Shown: piece by piece, positions 42,601 through 57,829 of the stretch
Layout: the number at the start of each line of letters is the position of its first letter
Numbering within the stretch: the stretch's first letter is position 1
Origin: Stercorarius parasiticus
Taxonomy: Eukaryota > Chordata > Aves > Charadriiformes > Stercorariidae
Assembly (NCBI GenBank): GCA_013396915.1
Contig: VWZL01002782.1
Location: 186,714 to 250,713, forward strand
Direction of reading: 5' to 3'
Length of the DNA stretch: 64,000 bases
Translations under genes and position numbers: made by a program
The notes under the pieces: generated by a model
Database searches by the model: none
The model's input: only the letters and a program-made list of their open reading frames with translations
Told to the model about the DNA's origin: nothing

Positions 42601-45600
42601 CCACCCACACAGCTACAGTTAGCAGCAAAACAAGCACTTGTGTACTGCATATGTATAAGTGATGAGATCTATGTATGCACCTAGTTATACTATGATTTAA
42701 GTGTCTTTGCCTAAGACTTTGCTAGTATTAGGATGGGTTTCAGCAGTGCTTGTAGATGGGGTAACTTGTGAGGAAATGTAGGAACTATATGCCTCATGAA
42801 AAAGTTTTCTGTGCAAAACTTTGCTGTATTTTCCAGCAAAAATACTTTTTTTTTTGTAATATTCTAGGCCACATTTAATGCCTAAACTATGGCTTGTATT
42901 AGCAGGGCTTGCATGTTTGTTACGTGATAATAATCTTTCTTCAAAATTAAAATGCACATGTTTTGCAAATAAAGCAATTTCACTAAAAGAGTACCTGATT
43001 TGATGTCACTGATTTCTGCTCCAGATAAATAAGTGACACAAAAAGCTTAAATTCTGCTACTATTCCATACAGATTCAAACATAATAAGATAGAATTGGGC
43101 AATTAAATAGAGTGAGGACTGCCTATTTGACTCTTTTTTATCTCCTACCCCTTCTACGCGTATTTCGCAGTGTCTGTATCCTTCCTTGAAGTTTTTACAC
43201 ATTTGTTCACTGATCTGATTTCGAGCTTTGACTGGACCTTTGCAATCTGGACACTTTTTGTCTGTCTTCATACCCATATCATGTCTAAATTACTTCTTTT
43301 GTTTGTATATTATACACTGTATTTTATCTGACTAATCCAGAATAAGATTCTGAGCCACTTCTTAACAAGATGACAAAGACAATCATTGCAGATAAGCAAC
43401 ATCTGAAAAAGAAAACAGCAGTGTGAATGAAAGTAGTTGTTAAATAGTATGGCTGTCATTTCTGTAAGAATGAGGAATACCGTATCTGTGAAATTTGTGC
43501 AAAACCAAGCATTTTTGCCTTATCATTTGTGTTTTCTACTAATCCTCGTTTATTTGTCACCTGGTTTAAAGAACAAGACAGTTATTTCCGGTTCAATTTC
43601 TGTTTGTAAGAACTATAGTTTTAGAAGATTTTTATTAATTAAAACTAGTGTGGTACATGAACAAGACAGGGATTTTTATACTTGTCAAGATTAGAACTAG
43701 CTGGCAGTGTGCATTTCAAATATTAAAGTAAGTGTATAGTATTTTATGATACATCAGTATGTCTCTGGAGGAAATGGAGGATGTGCATGCACTATGCTGT
43801 TAAAAAAACCCAAACAAACTAACCCTGAATTCCACTTTGCAACATAGGGCAGGAATTAAATGTTAGATTTTTGAGGGAGAATAAAATACTAATTGACTTC
43901 ACTGGATCAGAGTTAGCCTAAAGCAGAGCAGTTTTTGAAAATTACCTCCTAAATAGTGCAGAAAAGAAGGGAATGGAGGCACGATGCTGTAATGAAGTAC
44001 AGGAAGAAGTGCAGAAGTGGTGCAGAAATTTTGATTCTCAGAAATGTTAGTGCCTTATTTCTTCTGTAAACTGTGATTTACCCACAGTCTCAAACCAAAT
44101 AAGGTGCAAACATGGGAACTTCACTGACACATTTACATGCACAACCTTACGTTTTTACTAATCCCCTGATTAGCAGCAAAGGTCCATTATTTCAGTAAGC
44201 ACTTTTTTTTCAAATACATTTTACATTAGATAGCAGACCATCATAATGGTAAGATACTTTAAATCTCTGGTTCACAACCAATGATCTGAAGATTCTCCAT
44301 GAACATTTCTAAGAGTTTATGGAAGACAACTGCAGAAGTGAAACCTACTGTCTGTTGACTTAAATTTGCTATGCAGGACTCTATGCAGTTTTGGGGGGAG
44401 TTACATCTTTTGAACTATAAAAAGAGATGAGACAGATGCATTTCCTTTATGGTAGATATGGTGTTTTTCTTTGAATTTTTGGAAAATATTGTAGATGATG
44501 CACTGTAGCTGTGCTTGGAATAGTAGCTGGCACAGAAGTAGGCAGGACTGCCAATGCATTATGATAATGGTGAACCGCTTTATAATTTGCTGGGAAGATA
44601 AATTGACGTGAGAAAAGGGGCAGTTATATGAGCAGAATAAGCAATCATTTTCTGCCAGTTGCCATTGTAAATTCTGGCAGCTTGCAAATCTACTTTCTGG
44701 GAACAATCCCATAGAAATCATAAACTATAAAGATCAGATTTTAGAAACTGTGAATTTTGTTTGAACTCAGCTGATATCAGCATGTGGTTAGTTAGAGTCA
44801 TCTTAAGTATAACCCATGGCTGTCAAGGATTGATGTGTTAATGAATAATTAATTTGATAGCTAAACTTAACTATATATTAGCTATTTAAAAAAATCACAA
44901 AATCCTAGTGTTTTACCATGAACATACTTAAATGGTTAGGTTAAAGTTTTCTTATGCTTTGGACAATAAACTTGTTTATTTTTCACATGTTTTTGTGATT
45001 ATTAAAGAGAAACTGTATTATAGGCAGAATATACTACTCAAAATATGTGCGAGGAAATGTGTTTTACAGACTTATTTTTGTTTCAGTTGCTCAGTAAGAC
45101 CTCTTCTGGTAATAGAAATATGTAAGCAGTGAAAGGTTGTTGCCTCTATATTGCTTAACAAGTAGTTACAGGGTCAGAATTTAAATAAACAAACTATTTT
45201 GTCTTGCATCATTAGGTAATAGTATTATACAGAGAAATAGTTGTAGCAAAAAGGACAGATAATTAAACCTCTATCTGGCAAAAACCAAGCATCAAACTAA
45301 AGTATACTTCTTACATTTGCAACAAGATATTTGTAACAACTTAAGTCACTTTATGGCTGTTAGAAAGTGTGTTTCATGCTGAAATTGACAGTGACAGTGT
45401 AGAAAGATTTCATGTTTTCTAATCAAAAGATGTAGACTTCAGCCTCTCAGTCTGAATACATGCTATAGTGCAGATCTCACTTTAATCAGCACAGAGTATT
45501 GTGCGAGCGTAATTTAATAGCTAGCTAGAACAAAGTACTGTATAGTAAAGCTAACCAGAAAATGAAATTCATTTGGTTTTGGGGCTTTTTTTAATGAAAT

Positions 45601-45999
45601 TCTGGAATATTATTATTGTATGTAACTTTATGATATTTCCAGTGATTTGAAAGAAAACATTTTGGTACTGACTAGATGGCAAATCAGAAAAAGAGAGCTA
45701 AAAGGCCCACCGAGCCCAACAGCTGAATAACAAGGCAGTTAGGGGGCCCATGGCTCGCCTGGCAGCCATGCAGCGCAGTAACACCAGGCTAACCAGCTGT
45801 CAAAACAACTAAGCAGCTGACTGGGACTGGCCAATAAGCAACACCAGCAGGCTGCTGCTTTGTCTTTAATTAAAGGTTTAAGCAGAACGAAAACGTTTCT
45901 ATAGATCTTACCAACTGTCATAATTTCATATCACAAATATTAATTTGATATTAGAGTTATTTGGTAATAAAATTATAAATAAATGAGAACATTTCATTG

Positions 46000-46044
46000 T
46001 TCCTTCCCTTCCCCTCTCCTCTCCTCTCTTCTCCTCTCCTCTCC
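46000..46044. repeat. (CTCCT)n pyrimidine tract
   Basis: Imperfect repeats of CTCCTCTC and TTCCC form a simple polypyrimidine microsatellite on the + strand. Confidence 0.85.
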
Positions 46045-46426
46045 AAGTAGAAGAGAAATCTGCAATGCCTGAACATAACATGGTATACTTGTTGGCTAGT
46101 ATTTTATCTAGCTACAGGAAGAGCTATGTTTAGAAATAAATGGAAGGACATAGATAAGCATGTTGACATCCTGAAGATGTGACTTATCTTTCTATCTTTC
46201 TGGTTTTTGTGAGAAATACATCTTGGCTTGATGGAAGGACTGTTTATCCAAAGCTTATTCACCTTCTTTCTAACAATATCATCTCATTTAATAAAAAAAA
46301 AATTACTTCTAATTCAGACCTTCCTAATAAGCAAGTCAAGATAAAATACTACAGTAATTGGAGCAACATCCTGATGTTAAAAAACAAACAGAAAACCAAT
46401 AAAAATTCCAAATAATTTTTGTATAC

Positions 46427-46989
46427 TGGTCCTAGTGGTTCAGAGTTAATTTTCTTCATAGAAGCTCATACGGTGCTGTGGTTTGGATTTGTGGCTAAAG
46501 CAGAGTTGATAACACACCAGTGTTTTGGCTCTTGCTGAGGAGTGCTTGCACAGTATCAGGGCTTTCTTTTCCCCCGCACTCTTTCCCCACAGTGAGTAGG
46601 CCAGTGATAGACAAGGTGCTGGGAAGGGACAAAACTTAAGCAGATGACCCAAACTGACCGAAAAGGATATTCCATAGCTTATAACTTCATGGTCAGCAAT
46701 AGAAAACGAGGAGAGGAGCCGGGGGGCAAGTAGCCATTGCTTGGAGACTGACTTGATTAATCTAATTGTAGGATGTGGTGAATTATTGCCTTTCTATCAA
46801 TTGGGGTTTTTGTGCTTTTTTCTCCCCTCTTCACTTATTAAACTGACTTTTGAAGAGCCTTTATTTTGACCCAGGAGTCTTCTTGCTTTTGCTCTTGCTA
46901 TGTTTTCCCCTGTCCTGCTGTCGGGCACAGAGAGGGGATTGAGAGAGCAGCTGTATGGTGCTTAGCTGCTAGCTTGTCTCAATCCACCA
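46427..46989 (+). mobile_element. Solo LTR in sense orientation, same family as 29,967
   Basis: It begins near TGGTCCTAGTGGTTCAGAG and has GAGTTAATTTTCTTC, TGTTTTGGCTCTTGCTGAG, ACCCAAACTGACCGAAAAGG and ATATTCCATA, matching in order the reverse complement of 30,530-30,270. The TATA position is weakened (CAATAGAAAACG). ATTAAA is at 46,837-46,842, and the end word is GCTTAGCTGCTAGC near 46,970. It is about the same length as the copy at 29,967 (563 versus 564). Of six LTR pieces in this window it is the only one oriented with the host gene, and it ends about 590 bp before a CUB exon. Confidence 0.75.
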
Positions 46990-47576
46990 AAAGTTCCTAC
47001 TCTTCTTGTACTTCTGATAATTGAATTTCAGATTCACTGAAGTGATGGAGTATTTCTTATTTCTTTGTACCCCGAATTTAGAAAAATAATTACTCTTGAA
47101 AAACAGGTGTCTCTTTTATAGTTTTAGGTGGTGGCCTGCATAACCTAAGTTCTCTTGTTCCTTATCTTGAACATGAAAGTCACAGAATACAATCCTTTTC
47201 CTGGTGTCCGGAGCAGTGTTCTGCCTAACCTGTTGACTGACCTGGACAGACACAGACTCTTTCTAGCCTGAGTTGTGTACTTGCATCATGATAGTGCTGT
47301 GCCTGACACATGACTGTGTGGTTTCTGGGTTAGCACTGATTTGAATCCAATCACCTGGTCATGTAGAGTAAACAATCTTGTCTGTTCATGCTTGCCATAA
47401 CATACTATTCATTGATAAATAAAAATTCTCACAGAGGGCATGTCAATGAGTGTATGTTTGAAAAAAAAAGTTTTCCATACATGACCTTTATCAGTGCTTT
47501 ATGGCAATCTACTGATATTCAGCCCTGATATTCACTTTTTAATCTTTTAATAATGAGTTTTGTTTGTTTGTTTTAA

Positions 47577-50294
<2,718 letters not shown>

Positions 50295-51100
50295 GTGGTG
50301 GTTTGATCATGAGTAGCAGGGAAGCATCCCCACAGTCACTCTCTCACTCCACGCCCACAGCGGAACAGGGAAGAGAACAAGAAGAATAAGAGTGACAAAG
50401 CTCACGGGTTGAAATGAAGAAAGGGAAAATCACTCATGTACTCCTGTCCTGAGCAAAACAGTCTTAATTTAAAACATTTAATTACTGATTTGAGTATTGG
50501 GAAACAAAGACAAATATTTAAACAATTAGGGAAGCCTTTCCTCTCTGCTTCTGCAAGCTTAACTTAATTCCAAACACCTCTCTTTCTTCTTCCTCTGTAT
50601 GTGACACCCCAGATTATGCTTCATCTCTTTGGTGATGTAACGGGCAGTGCAGGAGGTTCAGGTCAAGGTGCAGGAGTTTCTTTCTGCTACTCCTTGTGTC
50701 TCACTCTTTTCTTCTGCTGCTTCTTCCTTCTTACTCATTTCCTCTGCTCTGATGTGGATTGACCATGGGCCACGGTCTCTTAGGGGAAGAACCTGCTCCA
50801 GTGTGGCATATCCATGGGCTCCAGTCCCTTTGAGGGTATTACTAGCTCTGTAATGGAGCGCTCCTGCTCTGCCCTTCTTCCTTTCTCTCAGTGTTTACAG
50901 CCTTCTCTTAAATACATTTTCACAGAGATGTCACAAATTCTGATGATGAGCTCCGTTGTGTCCTGTGATGAGTCCACTGTGGAGCCAGCTGGAACCATCT
51001 GTGACCAGCATGGAGCAGCCCCTGACCTCCTGTCACAGGGCTCACATGTGCAGCCACCCCCGGTCCCCTGCTACCAAACCCCTGCCTTTTACACCAATTA
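50295..51100 (-). mobile_element. Avian LTR, antisense, same family as 35,274
   Basis: The + strand opens near TGGTGGTTTGATCATGAG and follows the family order: CACTCTCTCACTCC, CTCACGGGTTGAAATGA, TACTGATTTGAGTATTGG with an A-rich stretch, CTGCTCCAGTGTGGC, CATGGGCTCCAG, TCTTAAATACATTTTCACAGAG, GAGCCAGCTGGAACCATCTG and CCCCTGCTACCAAACCC. It is almost full length but diverged. No target-site duplication is certain. Confidence 0.68.
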
Positions 51101-51845
51101 GAATCTGAAAAAGTACTTATTGATTGTTTTATTCAAACGAAAGAAAATAAGCAAGTTCTGTGGCCACTTTTTAGGCAGGATACAAAATAACTAAATCTTA
51201 TTCCCTTCTGTTCTCTTAAATTTATCATTTTAACTTTTTTTTAAGATTCTTTTTCACAAGGCAGCCTCACATGGCCTAGCTTCAGTGTAATATCTAAAGC
51301 TACTGTGACCCAGACATTTGAAAAGAAGACTAACAATTATGTATGCTAAGTCTTAAAATCTAGCTGCATATGAAAAAAACGCAAACCATTCAACAGAAAA
51401 ACTAGGGTATTACATAATCTTTCATACATAGCATTTTAATTTCATTAATTTTCGTACTTTGTCTAATTTTCTCTTTAAGGTTTATGTCTTGCAAACACCT
51501 GTGAAATGTTTAAGTTGGCTTATACAGAACAATGAAATTTACTGAGGTACACGAAACTGGGAAACTTCATTTAAGTACATGGTCATGCAGGTTAAGTGTA
51601 TTAATTTCTTTAAATAGGCATTTTAATTTACGAAAGATATTGAATAATACAATATTTGAAAGATGTTGGTAAATTATAATTAAAATGTTATATGTTAATT
51701 AGAAGAGAATCAAGATGTTTCCTTACCCAGGTTGTGGTGTCATAACCAACACACGCTTATTCTTGCTTGTTTGATCACCCTTTTTTCAGCACTTGCTATT
51801 CACTGAGGGTTCTTTGTCTTGATGTTTTTTGTCATTACTGCTTTG
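51101..51845. other. Intronic sequence, no gene seen
   Basis: AT-rich with no recognised element. Confidence 0.5.
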
Positions 51846-52260
51846 TTAAAACTCCTTTTGAGTTAAAAATTGTTGGCTGAAGTAGAACCAAAGCTCCTTT
51901 GAATCTTCCTGAAGCTGCTGCTTCAATGTTTCTTGGCACTGATAATCCTCTTTTGCTGTTTCTAAAATTAGTTGTGCTTTTTTACTCCATCCATTTGCAG
52001 TTCCTGTAAAAGTTCCTTTTGCTTGCTTCTTTCTGTTGGCTACTCTTTGCAATCCATCACTTATGAACGAACCCATAATATTATCTAAGTGGACAGAAGG
52101 GATTAAGTTAGCTTCACTGCTTCCAGTCTTACAGGTTGACATACACAAACTTCATACCTGGACTCTAAAAGGTCTTTTGGAAAAGAGGTCTTAATTTTCT
52201 GATAGTTAAACTTTGCTTTAAGAATCTGTAACTTTGCTATCTTTTGAGATCCAGCATCCT
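51846..52260 (-). pseudogene. Unidentified frameshifted coding-like relic, antisense
   Basis: On the minus strand one frame (about 52,258 down to 52,140) reads DAGSQKIAKLQILKAKF, then NYQKIKTSFPKDLLESRYEV. Near 52,140-52,150 the sense passes to another frame, STCKTGSSEANLIPSVHLD, and on to KKQAKG, ETAKEDYQCQETLKQQLQED and SKELWFYFSQQFLTQKEF, then a stop at 51,846. The mix of Lys, Glu, Gln and Leu with regular heptad-like spacing resembles a helical or coiled-coil protein, quite unlike the Phe-, Ile- and Asn-heavy chance frames around it. There are no introns inside, so a decayed processed copy is plausible. I do not recognise the parent gene. The family and even the coding origin are unproven. 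Confidence 0.4.
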
Positions 52261-55123
52261 CTCTCTCTCCCTCTCACCCTCCCTCATCCTTTAAAGCTCT
52301 GTAAGGTTTCAGTAGTAGGTCTATACTTGCTAGTTATTCCATTTGTGAAATACATTTCTTAACTGCTTTTACTTCCTTCCTCCTTCGCTTTACCTCTGTT
52401 TAAGCCATATACAAACTACTGCTTCTAATATGAAAAAAATAGTATCAAATGTCTATTAAATGCACAATCACATCTACGTTCCATTAAGAATCTTTGCTTA
52501 TAGGAAAATAAAGATGAAGAAATGAAATATATCCATGAGCTTTTCAGAACAGAATAAAATTTAGCTGTCATGCTCATGTTGAAAAGCATGCAAATGGTTA
52601 CTCTACTTAGTACTTGACAGCCAACTATGTAGAGCTGAAATTGGATAAATGCCAGGACTTTCAATGTGTAATGCAACATGGAGAAAACTGACATTGGAAA
52701 GTTTTCTCTTTCTCTGCTTGATTTTCCATTGTTCTTTTCTTTTTCTTCTGTCATTTTGTGTATGAATAGAAATATATCTTCACTCAGAAATGATTTATGG
52801 AGTTGGACTGTTCTTAGATTTTTTGTTGGTTTTGCTTTGAGAGAGAATTTGAAGCAATTTGTAATCAGGTAAAGAACAAACATTAAGTAGTACTAAGCTG
52901 CCTCAGGACATCGTGGCTAGAGTTGCCAGAAGGGGAAAACTGTCTTTATTGCTTTTTTTCAGAACGTCTAACAATTCAAACAGAATTTGTCATTCATTCC
53001 TCATCTCAAAAGCTGCTGCAATGAACAGTATACAGCATACTGCTGGAAGACTCGGCAGTCATTGCGAAGTCTTAGGTGAGATTCAGCTCTAAGACACCAA
53101 GATGTAGCAGTCTCTGTATTGTAACCTATAGGTTTAGACACCTATAGGTATCTAAATACCAATTAAAGTTGGGGAACTGTGGGCCACAGTTCAGCTGTAC
53201 ATTAATATGTGTGCCCTGACATAAGAAATCACCTAAGGTATCCAGGATAGTTGTATGGCAGTGGCAGAGGTCCAGAGGCTCTTCTGGTAGGCAAATCAAG
53301 GTGTTGCAAAGCAGTATGTTATGAAGTAACACAATTGCACCAACCCAAAGCATGCATAGGCAACTGAATCTTCCCCATACCTAGCTAATCCTGTCAGGGC
53401 AGGTTACAGAGTGATTCAGCTGACCACATTGGTACGGGTTGGGTAGAGGTGCTCTAGAGTAAATGAGACATCTGCATGGCGTTGGCAAATTATAATCTAC
53501 AGGATACCATGCCATTCTGGCACAGAAACTAGAAGACAGGGAAGAATGCCTAAAATGCCAACAAACAGCATATAGGCAGCTGTTATGTCCTGTCCAAGAT
53601 GTGTACTTTAAGATGGAATAAAACACTACATTCCACTGACTACGCTTACCAGATTTCCACTTGTTATAAAATTTTATATACCTAGTACAACTACAGACAT
53701 GCAGATGTGGGTGTCTTAATCTCAGACTGAATCTTACATAATGTGACTACTCGCTCACTGAAATGGCTTTTTACTACCAGCACGCTCATGGGCTTGAGAT
53801 TCCTGGGGAATGCTGCATTGCTTATGTCACATCTGTAGAACTCTGTTACTTAAATAAAGTCTTTGCCTGCTTCTGATTAGGGCAGTGTAAATAAGTTGTT
53901 GGTTGCATTGGTAATTGATTTGAGAGATGACAGATTTTTTTTAGACAGATACGTAGTTCTTAGAACTGTAAATCTGTGACTTTTCAGACCCAGAACTCCT
54001 ATTGTCAAAACAGCCCAGATGGCTACCTGATTTTGCAATGGATGGAGGAAAAAGGAACCCTCTCTTCACAGAAAGAAAGGAAATTACAAGAGTTTCTCAG
54101 CAGATTTTTTTTTTCTTTATTTCCCTCCAGGTCTAACAAGAATTTAAATTGCATACATTGTCACACACTAAATGCTTTTAGCGGGTTTTCATACTCATGG
54201 GTCTTTTAGTTGTGATTCATCTTACACTGAGCTATACTTTCTGAATAGATGATTTTTCACCTTTGCACTCTTGAGATGCCTTTTATTCACAACTATACAC
54301 CCACACAATGACAGTGTGCAGAATTACATTGATTTTGCTGTAGTCAAGTCAGAGAGGAGAAAAATTGCTGTTGACCTCCCTCATTTTAAAGTACTTATTT
54401 TTAGAATTCTCCCAATTACAGTTTTTGATAACACCACTGTTGACAGTTAAGTTAGTTCTGATACTGTATAGAGATCCAGAAATATCTGCTCCTAAAATTT
54501 TAATTCACTTTTTTCTACTTGAAATAAGATCTTCATTCATTTAAAAAGTCAACGGATCTAATGCTAAATATGAAAACACGGTAGTCTATACTAATGTTTA
54601 AATTGATGGATTGGAATTTACTTCTGAAATACATGTTAAGTGATGCAGTAAAACCTCCTTCCCATGCTTTAGTGATTTAACAGATGTGTCTTCTATATTT
54701 CACACTTATCCTAAAGAAAAACCTCTAATATTTTAGGTGCGTTCAAATATTTTAATATATTTCTTTTTCATTTACTATTCTACACACTTCTGTTCATTGT
54801 TTACAAAAGAGCAAATGACATTTTTTTTATGTTCTACTGACTGTAAGTAATTCTATGTGCTCTGTATAAGAGGAGATTATTTAAATTTCAATTTACGTAA
54901 TACTTAGAGAGAAAGTATTTTTCTCATTTAGGTCAGGTTTTTTGGAAGTTTGGTAATTTATAAATTGAAATGAAAAATGACATTTCAAACAACAGTAAAA
55001 ACCCCAGGAAAATAAGATATCCAAACTTTAAAATCCATAGGTAATATGAATGGTCCTGGTTTAGGGAAAGAAAAAAATTGTATTTAAAAATCAGTGTGGT
55101 TTTAATTATCCTATTGATATCAT
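52261..55123. other. Intronic sequence, no gene seen
   Basis: A pyrimidine-rich patch at 52,257-52,290 is followed by AT-rich sequence. The block at about 53,130-53,640 is more complex and less AT-rich; I could not assign it to a repeat or exon. The 152-codon minus frame at 52,425-52,883 looks like chance. Confidence 0.45.
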
Positions 55124-55452
55124 TGAATCATAGGATGGTTTGAGTTGGAAGGGACCTTAAAGATCATCTAGTTCTAACCCCCCTGCCATGGGCAAGGACA
55201 CCTCCCACTAGACCAGGCTGCTCAAAGCCCCATACAGCCTGGCCTTGAACACTTCCAGGGATGGGGCATCCACAACCTCCCTGGGCAACCTGTTCTGCTG
55301 CCTCAGCACCCTCACAGTAAAGAATTTCTTCCTAATATCCACCATAAATCTACCCTATTTCAGTTTGAAACCGTTACCTCGTGTCCTATCACTCCACTCC
55401 CTGATAAAGAGTCCCTCCCCATCCTTCCTGTAGGCCCCCTTTAGGTACTGGG
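55124..55452 (-). mobile_element. CR1 LINE 3' fragment, antisense
   Basis: The + strand starts at GAATCATAGGATGGTTTGAG, the inverted CR1 tail, and continues AGATCATCTAGTTC, CCCCCTGCCATGGGCAAGG and CCAGGGATGGGGCATCC. The minus strand gives words equivalent to [15 protein letters not shown] and RYRFKLK. It is 5'-truncated near 55,452, where two copies of GGTACTGGGGGC sit about 26 bases apart beside an AT tract. Confidence 0.88.
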
Positions 55453-56285
55453 GGCTTACATATATGAATGGTACTGGGGGCATATATATGTGAATATATA
55501 AAATATTTTATATATATATAACTATACATAATGTAGTTATATAAAAGGATCCTTTAAGGAAACCAACTAAAATTCAAGAAAAATTAACTACTAAAATAAA
55601 TATTCTCTGGATGGAGACTCTTCTAATAATAGTACATAAACTGTAGAGTTTATAGGACCTTCAAAATACTTCATTTTTTATAAGGTCAAAACATTAATAC
55701 GGTAACCCGTTTATCTGCATGCTTCATGACAACCAAACAGTGTAATATATAGCACTGATGAGCTGTTCATGTCAAGATGATAAAACAACTGAGGAAAAAA
55801 CCTGGGATAAAACACTTGCTAACGTTCACAATATTTAGCAGTATTGAGATAAAATGTTGGAACACTTTGTTTCCCCTTTGAAAAATGTTGACATTCAAAT
55901 GCTCCCATAATATACTTGGGCTTTTTCATTAAGTGACCTGTTTTCTGCAGCAAAAATTATTTCACCATAATTGAAAGTGATAAGCCATTCTAGTTAGTTT
56001 TTTAATAGCTTTGAGCATCATAAAGCTTACTGGACGCCAAAGGAAACAAATCTGAAGTGGTCTGACTTTGGAAAACAGGTTTTAAATGTTAAAATGAATA
56101 CTGTCAGTGACATCAGATGTATTAGAATCATTTCTGCTGGATGATTTACTCCTGTTTTCTTCCCTCCCTCCTCCCCGACTCAGCATTTTCAATTTTTATT
56201 AATTCTATGAGGAAAATTTTCATTTTGTAGGGTTTTTTTTGTGTCTTTAGGGGACAAAATGAAAGAGATTGTTTTGATAGGAAAA
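55453..56285. other. Intronic sequence, AT tract then nothing recognised
   Basis: An irregular TA-rich tract at about 55,480-55,530 follows the CR1. The rest is AT-rich and unassigned. Confidence 0.5.
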
Positions 56286-56998
56286 CAACAGCCAGATGTA
56301 GAGACCTAGATAATGAAGTAACTGAATGTAGGATTCTTGCCTCACACTTGAGTTTCCCATGTACTTTCTGATCAGACTGCATAAATTGTTATGCAGAATG
56401 GTCTCCTCTCTCTGTGTCTGATTCTGCTCTTTGGCCTAAAGACAGAGTTGTTTGTTTGTTGTTTAGTTGCTTGAGAACACTTGTAAATATAAATCATAAA
56501 TCATAATATATAAATCATTAACCTGTTAATATAAAATCATATCCTCATGCCTTTAAGGATCAAGCTAGAGTAGTTATTTAGTTTTAAATTTAATTGTATG
56601 AACTGTATAGCTATGTGTTAAGGCATGTTGTATGTGAAATATAGTTATTTTGCCCTTCTAAATGTTTCTCCCTCCTTTATTATTTGTGAAGACTGTAATC
56701 ACACCATATGCATGAAGACTGAGAAATATGCTGAATAGTCTCCTGCTTAGATTTAGGAAAGTTACTCTTTTTTCCATAGAAAAATCAGATCTAAAATTCT
56801 GTTCTGCAATATGAATACGGAAGTGACCCATGCAGTATATTATGTCAGGAGTTATTTCTCATTGTTAAATAAGATAGTACAGTGTTTACTAATTCCTGGT
56901 ATAGGTAAGATTGAGGACATTTGGCTTCACTCTTCAGAACTAAGCCTAAGATTATCTAATTCCAGAAGTAAAAGTACCTTTTGAAAGGTATTCCCCAA

Positions 56999-57019
56999 AC
57001 TCCTTAGTAACTAAGGAGT
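56999..57019. repeat. 9-bp perfect inverted repeat
   Basis: ACTCCTTAG, loop TAA, CTAAGGAGT. It is present again in the duplicate at +1,544. It is short and probably without function. Confidence 0.5.
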
Positions 57020-57584
57020 CAAATCTGTTTAATTAAAGTTAATATTTTAATGAATTCTACTCTGAGTAAGGAATGAAAGAATTTTCTGAACTGCCTTTTC
57101 AGTTTCCAGCTACACTTTCTCCACCATGGTTCCAGTCAGTGGATCTTTTAATACTTCAAAATATGGGCTGCTTCATTTGTGTACTATACCAGTAGCAGTA
57201 CCAGAAAGCTGAAAGAATTTAACTTTCTTTCCCCACTCACAGCCACCTGGAAATTAATTAAACATAAACCTCCATTAAACAAAGTGTTTTCACTTAATTG
57301 CAGCTGAGGCAATAGACCTTGCATACTAGTGGACATTATTATATGGAATTTGTTGATCTGTTAAGTGATTTACTAGTACCAAAGAGACTCTGTTAGGTAA
57401 TTTCTTCAGATATTCATTATGTCAAATTTCAGGTGCCATTCACATTTGAAAGAAAACTTGATAAAAGCCCTCTGAGAACCAAGTTGGTCATATGTTCTCT
57501 GTTTCTAAGTCTGAAAATTGCCAGAACAACAGTAGAGTAGCAGTGTAAATACTAAAATGTTTCTAGTATCTCCTAAGAGTGATT

Positions 57585-57604
57585 TATTATATATATATAT
57601 ATAA
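57585..57604. repeat. (TA)n microsatellite
   Basis: About nine TA units. The same run appears in the duplicate at about 59,130 with no visible length change. Confidence 0.8.
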
Positions 57605-57828
57605 TTTATTTACTTGTTTGGTTTTAGAAATGTCAATATTTTTTTTTCTGAATACATTATATATATTAACATTGTTTTACCTTTTCAGAAAATGAAATTT
57701 GCCCACATTGTTTAATGCATTTTCAAGTCCAATGTTATTTTTTCAAAAAACTCATACGTTTTGGGGTTATTAACATGACCCATGACTTTTTCTGAATGTC
57801 ACCTATATTTAGCTAATTTACAAAGTTT

Positions 57829-57829
57829 N
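57829..57829. other. Single-N assembly join
   Basis: The N sits exactly between two copies of the same 1,543 bases. Confidence 0.85.

Larger units (their letters stand above)
56286..57828. repeat. First copy of a 1,543-bp probable false duplication
   Basis: It matches 57,830-59,372 at a constant offset of 1,544 bases, so no indels separate the copies. Visible differences are GTT versus AAA near 56,625/58,169 and A versus G near 57,186/58,730. The copies are separated only by N at 57,829. The differences are of allelic size, so two haplotypes or unmerged contig ends were probably both kept. The content itself is AT-rich intron with a (TA)n run. Confidence 0.88.

Noticed and set aside
44401..44721. 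106-codon minus-strand open frame
   Set aside because: No motif or conserved pattern; probably chance.
52425..52883. 152-codon open frame on the minus strand, next to the relic at 51,846
   Set aside because: The composition is rich in Phe, Ser, Leu and Ile as expected from AT-rich DNA, and there is no domain or continuity with the relic's frames.
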